A stretch of DNA of 64,000 bases from Micromonospora sp. NBRC 110009. GTDB lineage: Bacteria > Actinomycetota > Actinomycetes > Mycobacteriales > Micromonosporaceae. Numbering within the stretch: position 1 is the stretch's first letter; every line of letters starts with the position of its first letter. Below the pieces are notes generated by a model, which was given only the letters and a program-made list of their open reading frames with translations, ran no database searches and was not told the origin of the DNA. Made by a program: the position numbers and the translations under genes. The stretch lies in assembly GCF_030518795.1 (NCBI RefSeq), contig NZ_CP130427.1, positions 5,084,001 through 5,148,000 of the forward strand, read 5' to 3'. Positions 1 to 8,943 of this stretch are shown piece after piece.

Positions 1-156
1 GTGCCGCTCTTTGCTGCGGTCGGGCTGGCCATCGCCTTCAACGCAACCCCGGCGGCTCGCGCAGCCGCCCACGTCTCAATCGACGGAACCGACCTGCGGG
101 CCGTGCTGCCACTCCTCGGCGCATGGCTGAACGCCATGCCTACATCGTGGGAATGA
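1..156 (+). CDS. Possible 3' end of a truncated gene, unknown function
   Basis: An open frame runs from the left edge to a TGA at 154-156 and would encode 51 residues. The first part is hydrophobic and alanine-rich (LFAAVGLAIAF), which could be a membrane segment or the end of a signal peptide. The window begins in or at the start of the frame, so the true start is unknown. No family is recognised. It may be a real C-terminus or chance coding in GC-rich DNA. Confidence 0.2.
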   Translation: MPLFAAVGLAIAFNATPAARAAAHVSIDGTDLRAVLPLLGAWLNAMPTSWE

Positions 157-322
157 CGAGACCGGCGACTTCCCGCTCGACGCACTGTTCTCGGCCTGAC
201 CGCGCGGATCGCGGCTAGATGAGGATGCTGCCGGATCACCCTGGGCCATGGTGGTTGAGCCGCTCAGGGTGTCCGTGAGAATTGGCGTTGCGCGAGCCGA
301 TGCTCGCGGTAGCGTCCCCACA

Positions 323-433
323 ATGGCAGATCAGGAGGTGCTGGAGGACGACCCGCACCGTAGGGTGCTCCGCGTTGGCGAAGCGGTCCGGCGGCCGATG
401 CAGCCGTGGTCGACGACCACCCAAGAACTGTTC
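323..433 (+). pseudogene. N-terminal remnant of an aminoglycoside phosphotransferase-family gene
   Basis: Translation from the ATG at 323 gives MADQEVL, then VLRVGEAVRRPMQPWS at 365-412. This resembles the start of APH-family phosphotransferases, which often read roughly VLRVGDTVRRPxGPWTPxVHALL. After about residue 37 the similarity disappears: the frame continues but no ATP-binding lysine region, HGD loop or DxD motif follows. The neighbouring sequence to 580 does not restore the gene in another frame. It is best read as a decayed 5' fragment. The call rests on a short motif from memory, so it is tentative. Confidence 0.35.
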
Positions 434-640
434 GTTCGTCAGCAGCCAGCGACCTGCCGTTGGGGGCGTCCGTCACCCATTTCGACGGCCGCCACCACTT
501 CCGGCGCAGCCGTTCGTGCCGCGCTCGGACGCCGGTAAGCATGGCCGAGCAACGCGATCCCATTGTCTTGACCGTTTCACCCATTGAAATCTGTCAGAGG
601 CGCGACTGAAATCTGTGGGCGGCGCAACGACGATGAGCCG

Positions 641-1333
641 GTGCGATCAGACGATTCGGATGTTCAGCCCGCTGCCGATGTCACCGTGACCCGCCCTGCC
701 CCGGTCAACCGCGCATGCGTCGTCGACGGGTGGAGGCGCGTCCTGGCGGTGATCGCGCCGTTGATCGCGACGGTGATGGGCGCCGCGATGGCGGTGCAAT
801 GGGAGTTGGACGGCGGCAGAGCGGTGTCGTCACTTCCACAGCCTGCGCGATGGATGGCGGAGAACCTCCCATTGATGGATGGCGGCGAGCCGGTATGGAT
901 ATGGCGCCGCCCCTTCTTTGTCACGCTGCTGCTCACGCTGCCACTCGTGTGGGCGGTGACGAGCCACGTCGCTTCGGCACTGCCCCGGCACCTGACACGG
1001 GGCGGGCTCCTCGTGGCGACCATCGCGATCGGGCTCGAGTACAACAGTCCCGGATATGGGTGGTTGTTCGACCTCATAGCCCTGCTGGCGGCACTCGTCG
1101 GCACGGTCTGGTGCGGGCTGCAGTGGCTGCGGCGCGGCGCGTTACCCCGCAGGGTCGCGTGGGCGCTCATCGCCGCCTTACCACTCACGCCGGCGGGCGG
1201 CTTCCTTACGTTCTGGTACCAGCCGCCCGCCCTGGCAATGGGCACATTGCTCACCTGGGCGATCGCCGCCTTGGCGGTGGGCCGAGAAGAGACGCCGCAG
1301 GACAGGGCCAGCGCGATGCGAGCGGCTCGATAG
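641..1333 (+). CDS. Multipass membrane protein, unknown function
   Basis: The product is about 230 residues if the GTG at 641 is used; a TTG at 584 would add 19 residues. No clear ribosome site favours either. Five to six hydrophobic segments are visible, including VLAVIAPLIATVMGAAM, FFVTLLLTLPLVWAV, LIALLAALVGTVW and LLTWAIAALAVG. The C-terminus is short and basic. It is an integral membrane protein with no recognised family. A 10-bp direct repeat (TGAAATCTGT at 585-594 and 607-616) lies just upstream. Confidence 0.55.
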   Translation: MRSDDSDVQPAADVTVTRPAPVNRACVVDGWRRVLAVIAPLIATVMGAAMAVQWELDGGRAVSSLPQPARWMAENLPLMDGGEPVWIWRRPFFVTLLLTLPLVWAVTSHVASALPRHLTRGGLLVATIAIGLEYNSPGYGWLFDLIALLAALVGTVWCGLQWLRRGALPRRVAWALIAALPLTPAGGFLTFWYQPPALAMGTLLTWAIAALAVGREETPQDRASAMRAAR

Positions 1334-1668
1334 CCCATCCGAGCCCCCGCGTACGCAACACCGGCCACTACTCTGGTCGGTAGACCGCCAGTACTTGCTC
1401 GGGGACCCCGACGTGGTCATCCGCGGCGACCGGGTGCTGCACCTGCCCTTACCGGGTTCGCCGCTGACGGGCCGACGGTGGCACGCGACCGCCGGCGTTG
1501 TCGCAGCCGCACCGTCTCTCAGTCAGCGGCAGATCCGGGCACTCCGCCATAGCATTGCGACAGGATCCGGAGCACTCCGATGACCGCAAGCCGCAAACGC
1601 GAGGCACCTCTTTGGTTGCCGAATTCGAGACTGCTCGCCGAACGATCACGCGCTTCTCGAGTAGTGCG
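1334..1668. other. 335-bp stretch without a convincing gene
   Basis: This lies between the membrane protein and the convergent ArsR gene. A short plus-strand frame near 1395-1583 starts LGDPDVVIRGDRVLHLP, which looks protein-like, but it has no ribosome site and loses any pattern quickly. It may be a gene remnant. No terminator hairpin with strong complementarity was found. Confidence 0.3.
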
Positions 1669-2232
1669 TCACTCCGCTGCTGGAAGGGTCGGGTGGTCTG
1701 TTGGGTAGATGCCGATCGCGAACCCGTACACGGTTTCGCCAGACCTCGGCATCCGGTCGAACTCATCAACCAGTTCGGCCATGCGGTCCCAGAACTCGGA
1801 GGCCCGATCCTCCGAGATGCGCGCATGCCGAATGAAGCCCCAGAGCTTTCCCTGCTCGAACGCCGTCGCCGACTCGCGTGCAGCCACCTCAAAGTCGTTG
1901 AAGTCGCCGGGCATCTCTTCGCCGGTGGGTGACGGCTCGGCTGGCACGTAGAACATGCGCGCGGTACGCCCGTAGAAGCGCTCCTCGATTGCCCGTACCT
2001 TCCGCGTGCTTACCACGCGGAGCAGGCCGTTTCGGGTGAGCACGTCCACGTGGTGCGCGACCGTGCTCTTGGGTCGCTCGACCGCAGCCGCGAGTTCGGT
2101 GACGGTCGCAGCCCGCTCGTGGAGGAGCTGCAGGATCGTGGTGCGGAGCGGGTGGCCGATGGCTTTCACCTGGGCGGCGGTGGAAAGCGCCATCCGATCG
2201 GAGAGCTCGTAGTCCGGAGGGTTGTCCGTCAC
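1669..2232 (-). CDS. ArsR-family winged-helix transcriptional regulator
   Basis: A 187-residue DNA-binding regulator that starts at a GTG. Residues about 15-80 form an ArsR-type winged helix: AAQVKAIGHPLRTTILQLL is the first helix pair, and TVTELAAAVERPKSTVAHHV is the helix-turn-helix with recognition helix. A wing follows (LLRVVSTRKVRAIEERFYG). The C-terminal 100 residues are longer than in small metal-sensing ArsR proteins and lack a cysteine metal site, so a non-metal ligand or partner is likely. It is divergent from the hydrolase gene at 2300, with about 67 bp between starts, so it may control that gene. The family call is firm; the target is inferred. Confidence 0.88.
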   Translation of the reverse strand: MTDNPPDYELSDRMALSTAAQVKAIGHPLRTTILQLLHERAATVTELAAAVERPKSTVAHHVDVLTRNGLLRVVSTRKVRAIEERFYGRTARMFYVPAEPSPTGEEMPGDFNDFEVAARESATAFEQGKLWGFIRHARISEDRASEFWDRMAELVDEFDRMPRSGETVYGFAIGIYPTDHPTLPAAE

Positions 2233-2299
2233 AGCGGATCAGACTACCATCGCCGAATGTTCCAGAATAGTCGACCAATGGGCGAAGGAGACCGCTGAC

Positions 2300-2869
2300 A
2301 TGACCGAGGTGCTGCTCTACCACCACATCCAGGGCCTGACCGCCGGCGTGCGAGCCTTCGCCGACGACCTGCGAGAGGCCGGGCACACCGTGCACACGCC
2401 GGACCTGTTCGACGGCCGCACGTTCGGCAGCATCGAGGAGGGGTTCGGATTCGCTCGAGAGTTGGGGCTCGACGCGATCCGGGAGCGCGGCGCCGCCGCG
2501 GCCGACGAACTCGGCCCCGGGCTCGTCTACGCCGGATTCTCCTTCGGCGTGACGATCGCCCAGCGGCTCGCGCAGACCCGGCCCGGTGCCCGCGGGGCAC
2601 TCCTCATGGACTCCTGCCTCCCGGTCGCGGAATTCGGAGAGACGTGGCCCAAGGGCGTGCCGGTGCAGATCCACGGCAAGGAGGGCGACGAGTTCTTCGA
2701 CGAGGACCTGCCGGCCGCACGCGAGCTCGCCGGCTCCACGGCGGCCGCCGAGCTGTTCGTCTATCCCGGCGACCAGCACCTCTTCGCCGACTCCTCGCTC
2801 GACGCGTACGACCCCGAGGCGTCCGCGCTGCTCATGGAGCGGGTGCGCACGTTCCTCGCCTCCGTCTGA
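2300..2869 (+). CDS. Dienelactone hydrolase-family alpha/beta hydrolase
   Basis: A 189-residue cytoplasmic alpha/beta hydrolase. The ATG at 2300 follows a GAAGGAG ribosome site at 2283-2289. The nucleophile elbow is GFSFG near residue 75, with serine where classical dienelactone hydrolases carry cysteine. DSCLP and the late YPGDQHLFAD segment supply the likely acid and catalytic histidine. Similar small proteins act on esters or lactones, but no substrate can be named. It is divergent from the ArsR gene and probably regulated by it. Confidence 0.85.
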   Translation: MTEVLLYHHIQGLTAGVRAFADDLREAGHTVHTPDLFDGRTFGSIEEGFGFARELGLDAIRERGAAAADELGPGLVYAGFSFGVTIAQRLAQTRPGARGALLMDSCLPVAEFGETWPKGVPVQIHGKEGDEFFDEDLPAARELAGSTAAAELFVYPGDQHLFADSSLDAYDPEASALLMERVRTFLASV

Positions 2870-3047
2870 GCTGCGCGGCCCACCCAACTGGCCCACGCTT
2901 CGTCCGGACATCAGCACGTCCGGATGCAGGCACCCGCGATCCGGTTACCTCCGTGATCAGCACTTCGCGACATGAGCGGGTGCTCTCGGAAGTGCTGCAA
3001 GCCGACGAGGTCACGTCCAACGACGCGACGTCACGGATGCCGGGCGG

Positions 3048-3710
3048 CTATGACCCGAACTTCTTCCATTGCCCTTCGGAGACCACCTCGACCGAGCCGT
3101 CGACGACCTTGACGGCCGTCTGTTCGTCGATGGCGTAGGCCGGGACACCGATTTCGGCGGCCCACCGCTCGGCGTCGGCCAGGGTGTTCGTTGGGAAAGC
3201 GTCCAGGTGCGGGAAGATCGAGAAGTCGACGACTCCCAGGGTGCGGTCATCCGGCGCGGACGGCCACTCGACGAAGTACGTTCCGATCCGGGGCGTCATC
3301 ACCATGCTTCCGGCACTCACTCCCACCCAGACCGTGTCGGGCAGCGATGGCAGCAGATCGGCCAGCCCGGACTCCCGCATCCAGTGGCACAGGTACGTCG
3401 CGTCGCCGCCGTCGACCAGGAGCACGTCGGCCTCCCGGACCCAGGGGACCCATCGCTGCGCGCCGATGGTGGGCAGTGCGGTGAGCTCGAGGACACCGAG
3501 CGACGCCCAACCCAGGCCGGACAGGTACTGAAACACGGGCTCGGCGGCTACGAAGCCCCGCACCGATTTCGGACCGCACATCGGGTGACCCCACTGTGCT
3601 GTCGGGACGCAGAGGGCGTGGCATTCGGCGATCGGCTTGCCGAGGAGCTGCACGAGCGCCGAGTGGATGCTTGGGTTCGTGACGCCGCCTGACGTAAGCA
3701 AGAGCTTCAA
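3048..3710 (-). CDS. Peptidase E-like serine peptidase (family S51)
   Basis: A 220-residue cytoplasmic protein of the dipeptidase E fold. The nucleophile elbow GVSAGS lies near residue 131, after the ADVLLVDGGDATYL strand that is typical of S51 enzymes. Family members cleave Asp-Xaa dipeptides, but this divergent actinobacterial branch may differ. The start is a TTG at 3710, chosen because a perfect GGAGG lies 4 to 8 nt upstream on the minus strand; no better ATG or GTG exists. No signal peptide. It is convergent with the hydrolase gene, 178 bp away. Confidence 0.85.
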   Translation of the reverse strand: MKLLLTSGGVTNPSIHSALVQLLGKPIAECHALCVPTAQWGHPMCGPKSVRGFVAAEPVFQYLSGLGWASLGVLELTALPTIGAQRWVPWVREADVLLVDGGDATYLCHWMRESGLADLLPSLPDTVWVGVSAGSMVMTPRIGTYFVEWPSAPDDRTLGVVDFSIFPHLDAFPTNTLADAERWAAEIGVPAYAIDEQTAVKVVDGSVEVVSEGQWKKFGS

Positions 3711-4089
3711 GGTGCCTCCAAATTCGCGCGCGGAAGGTGGATGTGCCTAAGACGCGGGACCGTGCTGGAACTCATCGCAGTTCGGGCAACCTCTTCAAGA
3801 ATCCCTCAAGTCGCCGGACGCGATTACCCACTAATCCACCACCCGGTCCTACCCCGCACAACACCCAACCGACGCACGCAAGATGCGCATGTCGCGGCGC
3901 CCGCTCATCGGCATGTCCGGCCACCCATGACGGCATCGGCTACGGTGAGTGACGCTGGGCCCAAGGGCTGATGCGCGAGGACGGCGGCGCACGGTCGGCG
4001 GCCATATCCGAACACGAAGCGACGGTCCTCGTCTCACGATGCGTAGCGGGCGATTCGCGCCAGACCGGATGTTTCGATTCGTGTGCGGA
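3711..4089. other. 379-bp intergenic region without a gene
   Basis: This holds the upstream region of the peptidase E-like gene and the downstream side of the TetR gene, both on the minus strand. Short open frames on both strands lack ribosome sites and family motifs. The region is visibly less GC-rich than the core part of the window. No repeat or hairpin was seen that would justify a separate call. Confidence 0.3.
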
Positions 4090-4728
4090 TCAGACTAGGC
4101 CGGATAGCAGCGCGGCAACCTCGTCGGCGAACGCGGCGTCGGCAGTACCCGGCCGGGAGAACGCCGATTCGACTGTGGCCGAAAGCAGTCGCGCCCGCTC
4201 GTCGCGCGTACCCGTTGAACCGACCGTACGCTCGGCGTAGATGAAGCCCTCGAACACGGACTGGAAGGCGTAGGTCAGCTCCGGCGTCGCCAGATCTGTA
4301 CGCACCAGGCGTCGCGCGGCCAGAACGTCTACATAGGACGCCATCACTCCGTTGTGCCGGCCGCCGTCGTAGCCGGCCTCGGAGCCGACGAGCTTGCCCC
4401 ACATCTGCACATCGCCGACCACCATGCCGTACAGCAGCGGGCGGCGCAGGATCGCCAGGAAGAACTCCGCGGCGAAACGGTGCAGCAGCGCGACGGCGGG
4501 ATCGGCGCGCAGGGCGGTCACCATGTCGGCGATCGCGCCGCGTACCTCGCGGGCGAACACGGCGCCGAACAGCTCCTCGCGCGTCTTCCAATGCAGGTAG
4601 ACGGTGCCTTTGCCGATGCCGGCGGCGCCGGCGACGTCGTCGATGGTGACGCGGCGGTAGCCGTGCCGGACCAGCATATCGCCGGCGACATCGAGGATCT
4701 TCGTCTCACGATCGGTACGTGCAGTCAC
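4090..4728 (-). CDS. TetR-family transcriptional regulator
   Basis: A 212-residue repressor-type protein. Residues 8-55 form the TetR DNA-binding domain: ILDVAGDMLVRHGYRRVTID, then VAGAAGIGKGTVYLHWKTRE with the helix-turn-helix. The remaining helical region would bind a ligand and dimerise. It is divergent from the FAD monooxygenase at 4781; only 52 bp separate the two starts, and these hold a perfect 23-bp palindrome. This arrangement strongly suggests autorepression plus repression of the monooxygenase, relieved by a small aromatic or antibiotic-like ligand. The ligand is unknown. Confidence 0.92.
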   Translation of the reverse strand: MTARTDRETKILDVAGDMLVRHGYRRVTIDDVAGAAGIGKGTVYLHWKTREELFGAVFAREVRGAIADMVTALRADPAVALLHRFAAEFFLAILRRPLLYGMVVGDVQMWGKLVGSEAGYDGGRHNGVMASYVDVLAARRLVRTDLATPELTYAFQSVFEGFIYAERTVGSTGTRDERARLLSATVESAFSRPGTADAAFADEVAALLSGLV

Positions 4729-4745
4729 ACCGTCACTCTAACAAT

Positions 4746-4768
4746 TGACCAGATTTCAAATCTGGTCA
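4746..4768. promoter_or_regulatory. Perfect 23-bp palindromic operator between tetR and monooxygenase
   Basis: The left arm TGACCAGATTT (4746-4756) and right arm AAATCTGGTCA (4758-4768) are exact reverse complements around a single central C. It sits in the 52-bp divergent interval, 12 bp before the monooxygenase ATG, where a bound repressor would block both genes. Operators of this size are typical for TetR dimers. The TetR match is inferred from position. Confidence 0.85.
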
Positions 4769-4780
4769 TACAGTCAACGC

Positions 4781-5914
4781 ATGACTTCGAAGACCGTGCT
4801 CATCTCCGGCGCCGGCGTGGGCGGCCCGACCCTCGCGTACTGGCTCGCCCGCAACGGATTCGCGCCGACGATCGTCGAGCGCGCCGCCGGCCACCGCTCC
4901 AGCGGCAACCCCGTCGACGTACGCGGACCGGCATTCCCCATCGCCGAGAAGATGGGCCTGCTCCCTCGGCTGCGTGCGGCCGCGACGGCGACGACCGGCC
5001 TCGCCTTCGTCGACGCACAGGGACGGCGCAAGAGCCGCGTCGACCTGTCGGTCAACCGGGCCACCGAGGTCGAGGTGCCCCGGGCCGACCTGGCCGCGAT
5101 CATCACCGACGCCGTGGCCGGTAGCGCCGAGTTCATCTACGGCGACTCCATCTCGACCCTCACCCAGGACGGTGGCGGCGTCGACGTCACCTTCGAACGG
5201 GGTGCACCGCGCCGGTTCGACCTGGTCATCGGCGCCGACGGACAGCATTCGATGGTCCGGCGGCTCGCCTGGGGACCGGAGACGGACTTCGTCAGGCATC
5301 GCGGGCTCTACGTGGCCACCCTGCCCGTCGAGCGCGAGCTCAATCCGACGACCGACGTGCTGCTCTACGGCATGCCCGGCCGCCTCGCCTCCGTCCATCC
5401 GGTGCGCGGCGACGGCGGCATCGCGGCGTTCATCTGGCGCAGCCAACCCGTGCCCGGCTACGACTACCGCCACACCGCCCAGCACAAGCGCATCATCGAG
5501 CAGGCGTACGCGGGCGGCGGCTGGATCGTGCCCGAGCTGATTAAGCGCGTACGCGATGCCGGAGACCTCTACTTCGACGCCGTCAGCCAGGTACGCCTCG
5601 ACACCTGGTCCCAGGGGCACATAGGGCTGCTCGGCGACGCCGCCTCCTCGGTGTCACTGTTCGGCGACGGGTCGAGCCTGGCGATGGCGGGGGCGTACAC
5701 CCTCGCGCGGACGCTGACCGAGCACCGCAACGACCTCGGGCAGGGCCTGAAGGCCTACGAACACGAGCACCGCAAGCTCATTGCACCCAAGCAGAACGGG
5801 TTCGCCACGGCCGCGACCCTCATGGTGCCGGCCACCCGGTTCGGAGTGGCCTTGCGCGACAACGGCGCCCGCCTGGTCACCGGCTGGCACCGGCTGAAGG
5901 CCAGCGCAAGGTAA
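4781..5914 (+). CDS. FAD-dependent monooxygenase (TetX/aromatic hydroxylase-like)
   Basis: A 377-residue class A flavin monooxygenase. The N-terminal dinucleotide fold is LISGAGVGGPTLAYWLARNG (residues 7-26), followed by an ERA acidic end of strand 2. A DLVIGADGQHSMVR segment matches the family DG motif, and GLLGDAASSVSLFGDGSSLA near residue 284 is the second FAD-binding motif. Such enzymes hydroxylate aromatic or polyketide substrates with NAD(P)H and oxygen; some inactivate antibiotics. The start is the ATG just downstream of the palindromic operator. Control by the divergent TetR protein is likely. The substrate is unknown. Confidence 0.9.
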   Translation: MTSKTVLISGAGVGGPTLAYWLARNGFAPTIVERAAGHRSSGNPVDVRGPAFPIAEKMGLLPRLRAAATATTGLAFVDAQGRRKSRVDLSVNRATEVEVPRADLAAIITDAVAGSAEFIYGDSISTLTQDGGGVDVTFERGAPRRFDLVIGADGQHSMVRRLAWGPETDFVRHRGLYVATLPVERELNPTTDVLLYGMPGRLASVHPVRGDGGIAAFIWRSQPVPGYDYRHTAQHKRIIEQAYAGGGWIVPELIKRVRDAGDLYFDAVSQVRLDTWSQGHIGLLGDAASSVSLFGDGSSLAMAGAYTLARTLTEHRNDLGQGLKAYEHEHRKLIAPKQNGFATAATLMVPATRFGVALRDNGARLVTGWHRLKASAR

Positions 5915-6205
5915 GATCAATTGTCGGCCACCCGCTGTTTGAAGACCGTTCGATCAAAGAACAGCGCCACAAGAGATCGCGTCGCGAAGCCACGCGGATC
6001 GTGAAGTTGTCCGGTCACCGTTCCCTCGACGGACGACCTGATCAAATCCGGACATCGGCAGAGTCTCTCGTCGCCACCGTCACGTTCCGGATGCCATGTG
6101 TACGCGGTGTCGGGCTCCACTTGATGCGCTCCGGATTGCGTTCAGTGGATCCGTTACACATCCGGCTAGACGATCTCGGTTTTCCTGCTCTCAGGCTACT
6201 GGCCT

Positions 6206-6655
6206 TCAGTCCCAGAAGTTGAACAGCAGTTCGCCGACGGTAGTCGGCTTCCAGTAGTTGATCTGGTCGTGTTCGTGGGGGTCGAGATCGCTCAGGTCGG
6301 CCTGCGTCAGGGGGGTCCGGAGCTGCTCGGTGGTGAGGACCTGGGCGTCGGTCAGGTTGGTGATGGCGGCGGCGAGGTCGTGGTGGTCGACGAACGTGAC
6401 GGTGAGGTCGCCGTTGGCTCGGGGGCGGGCGAAGGCGATGAGCGGCAGCGCGAGGTGCCGCAGCACTGCGATGTGGTGCTGGGCGTGGGTGATGTCGACG
6501 GTGTGGAAGTTCGGGGTGACGTCGGCAGGAGTCACGCCGGTGACGGTTGCGTCGCTGGCGCGGACGGCTTGGTGGCAGACGGCGGTGAACGTGCCCAAGT
6601 CGGCTTGGTGGTCGGGGCGCGGGGTGAAGCCGGTGGCTCCGGGCGGCAGCTTCAT
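6206..6655 (-). CDS. Conserved hypothetical protein, 149 aa
   Basis: The ATG at 6655 has a plausible GGAG ribosome site about 10 nt upstream. The product is soluble, histidine- and threonine-rich in the middle (DITHAQHHIAVLRH) and ends in an aromatic tail (LLFNFWD). The YWKPTTVGELLFNFWD ending and the regular amphipathic pattern suggest a real folded protein, but no family is recognised. Its third positions are strongly GC, like the neighbours. It is divergent from the DUF402 gene at 6831. Confidence 0.6.
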   Translation of the reverse strand: MKLPPGATGFTPRPDHQADLGTFTAVCHQAVRASDATVTGVTPADVTPNFHTVDITHAQHHIAVLRHLALPLIAFARPRANGDLTVTFVDHHDLAAAITNLTDAQVLTTEQLRTPLTQADLSDLDPHEHDQINYWKPTTVGELLFNFWD

Positions 6656-6830
6656 GGTCCGGCTCCGTGGTTGTGGCGGTCGGTGCAGGCTATCCGAGGC
6701 TGTCGCGGTGGTTCGGGCTTGCCGGCTCCCCAGGAGGGCGGGTGGGCGGCATACGGGATGGCAGCGGTGCCTCGGTCAAGGAGATGATCTGTGGCGAGAG
6801 TCGCGTTCATCGTCTCGTTGGGGTTCATGA

Positions 6831-7460
6831 ATGTCTTTTCGTCCGGGCCAGGTCGTCGCTCGCCGCTACCACAAGCGCAACGTCGTCACGTGGGTTCAGG
6901 CCGCCGTGGTTGTCGCCGACGATGACGATGGGCTGCTGCTGTGGCAACCTTGCGGTGCTCCGCTAGTGCTCTACCGCGATGCCGTTGGTCGCAGCCTGAA
7001 GGACGCACCGATCGACGAGTTGGTTGGTGCTTCGCACGTCCATACCACCTTTCAGCACTACAGCGCACTGATGTTGCATCCTGCCGGCGCGAGCTACTCG
7101 GTGTGGTGGATGTTCGCGGGGGAGCGCTTCGCCGGCTGGTACGTCAACCTTGAAGCACCGTTCGAGCGGCATTCGATAGGCATCGACACCACGGACCATG
7201 CACTGGATCTGGAGATTGATCCGCAACGCCGTGTGTCCTGGAAAGACGAGGCAGAGTTTGTTGCCCGAATCGGTCACCCCGGGTACTGGGATGCCGCCGA
7301 AGCGGCGACGATTCGGGCTACGGCCGATCGAGTCGCAGCACTGGCCGCCGAAGGCGTCTACCCGTTCGACGGCACTCACTGCGACTTCCGACCGGACTTC
7401 ACTTGGGGCGTGCCGGAACTTCCCGCTGGATGGGACCGCGCGCCCGCGTCGACGTCCTGA
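6831..7460 (+). CDS. DUF402-domain protein
   Basis: A 209-residue soluble protein. The central WMFAGERFAGWYVNLEAP segment, the following RHSIGIDTTDHALDLEIDP and the acidic WKDEAEF helix match the DUF402/FomD-like fold, in which acidic residues bind a divalent metal and nucleoside substrates. In FomD these proteins hydrolyse nucleotide-activated phosphonates; elsewhere they act as nucleoside diphosphate phosphatases or RNA-associated proteins. No context here fixes the substrate. The ATG at 6831 has a weak ribosome site (GGGG at 6820-6823). Confidence 0.75.
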   Translation: MSFRPGQVVARRYHKRNVVTWVQAAVVVADDDDGLLLWQPCGAPLVLYRDAVGRSLKDAPIDELVGASHVHTTFQHYSALMLHPAGASYSVWWMFAGERFAGWYVNLEAPFERHSIGIDTTDHALDLEIDPQRRVSWKDEAEFVARIGHPGYWDAAEAATIRATADRVAALAAEGVYPFDGTHCDFRPDFTWGVPELPAGWDRAPASTS

Positions 7461-7662
7461 TCAGGGTTCCTACTTCGACGAACTGCCTACCCTGCTGCGC
7501 GAGCCGTCACCAGGGCCAGGAGCAGTCGGGGGCACATAAGGGGGCACAAGACAACGTGAAACGTCGGCAAGGAGCCACCAATGACGCGAGTCCTTGACGG
7601 GATGCGAGCAGCGCGGAGACCAGGTCGCCGCAGGTCACATGAGAGACGGCGCAAGTTCCGCT

Positions 7663-8943
7663 TCAACGTCTGACGGCTCCCGAGTCGGTGGGAACGTCAG
7701 GATGGGGCAGCCGGTCTGTCGCACTGCCTGCCAGCGGCGGATCGTTGTCCGTCGCGGACGGTTCGCGACGCAGAAGGGCCAGCCCGGCGGCGACCACGCC
7801 GAGGGCGATGGTCGCTCCGGCGCACAGCAGGAGCGTCTGGCGGGCACCGATGCCGGTCGTCAGAGGGCCACCGAGCATGGTGCCCAGTGGCACCGCCAGC
7901 ACGGTGACAGCGCTGTTCGCGGCCAGGACTTGGGGGAGTTTCGTGGTGGTGGTGCTGCGTTGGAACAGCGTCATCGACGTGGACAGGTAGGGAGCCCAGA
8001 TGAGGCCGGCGAGGGCGAAGGCCGGCAGCGACAGGCCGACGGGTGTATCCAGGCCGAGCGGCAGCATGGCGACGCCGAACCCGACGACGATGCCGATGGT
8101 GGTGGGCCACAGCGGCCAGCGGTGTAGGTAGCGGGTGGCAAGGCCGCCGAGGAGGGAGCCGGCGCCGAATGCCGTGTAGTACAGCCCGAGGGTCGTCGCG
8201 GTGGCATGGAGGTCCTCGGTGACGATGATGGGCATGGCCACGTAGAACGAGCCGAAGAGAAGGAGGAACCCGAAGGTCAGCGCCAGTAGGCCGAGCAGAG
8301 GGCGGTTGTGGCGGATGATCCCGAAGCCGGCCGTGCGGGACGCAGCAGTCTCCGTCGGGTCTTGTCTCTCTACGGCGGGGACGGCGAGGCGGTAGGTGAG
8401 TGCCAGGACGGCGAAGGTCGCTGCGTCGATCGCGATGACCCACACCGGGCCGGCCCAGCTGATGAGGATGCCCGCCAATGGGGGACCGATGATGGTGGCG
8501 GTGTCGCCGATGATGCCGAGCACCGCGTTGGCCGGCAGGTGGTGTCGTTGGGGAAGGAGTTCGGATACCAGGGTGAAGCGTCCGGCGGAACCCCAGGAGC
8601 GCAGCAGCGAGGCTGCGGCGAGTAGGGCCACGTAGAGGCCGATGCTGAGAGCCCCGACGAGGTGGGCGGCGGGGATCGCCGCGAGTGCGGCGGCCCGCAG
8701 GATGGCGTCCCAGGTGGCGAGTTGGGCGCCGCTTCGGCCGCTCAGATGCCGGCCGAAGATCATGGTTCCGGCGGCGCTGGGCAGGGTGTATGCCGCCACC
8801 GCGATCGCGGTCCAGGTGCCGCGCTGGTCCGAGGGTGCGAGCTGTAGTGCCAGCCAGGTCACCGCGATCAGCGCCATGCCGTCGCCGAGAGCGGACACCG
8901 CCAGTCCGGGCAGGACTCGTCGCAGCAGGGGGTGGCTGATCAT
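7663..8943 (-). CDS. MFS transporter (drug efflux-like)
   Basis: A 426-residue transporter with about 12 hydrophobic segments, from LLRRVLPGLAVSALGDGMAL to TLLLCAGATIALGVVAAGL. The layout and the RSWGSAGRFTLVSELLP loop resemble the MFS subgroup related to EntS and macrolide exporters. It would export small molecules across the membrane by proton exchange; the substrate is unknown. The start at 8943 (MISHPLLRR) begins just before the first membrane helix. An upstream ATG at 8997 has a weak GGGTGG site and would add 18 residues, so the start is uncertain. The C-terminus is cytoplasmic and polar. Confidence 0.85.
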   Translation of the reverse strand: MISHPLLRRVLPGLAVSALGDGMALIAVTWLALQLAPSDQRGTWTAIAVAAYTLPSAAGTMIFGRHLSGRSGAQLATWDAILRAAALAAIPAAHLVGALSIGLYVALLAAASLLRSWGSAGRFTLVSELLPQRHHLPANAVLGIIGDTATIIGPPLAGILISWAGPVWVIAIDAATFAVLALTYRLAVPAVERQDPTETAASRTAGFGIIRHNRPLLGLLALTFGFLLLFGSFYVAMPIIVTEDLHATATTLGLYYTAFGAGSLLGGLATRYLHRWPLWPTTIGIVVGFGVAMLPLGLDTPVGLSLPAFALAGLIWAPYLSTSMTLFQRSTTTTKLPQVLAANSAVTVLAVPLGTMLGGPLTTGIGARQTLLLCAGATIALGVVAAGLALLRREPSATDNDPPLAGSATDRLPHPDVPTDSGAVRR

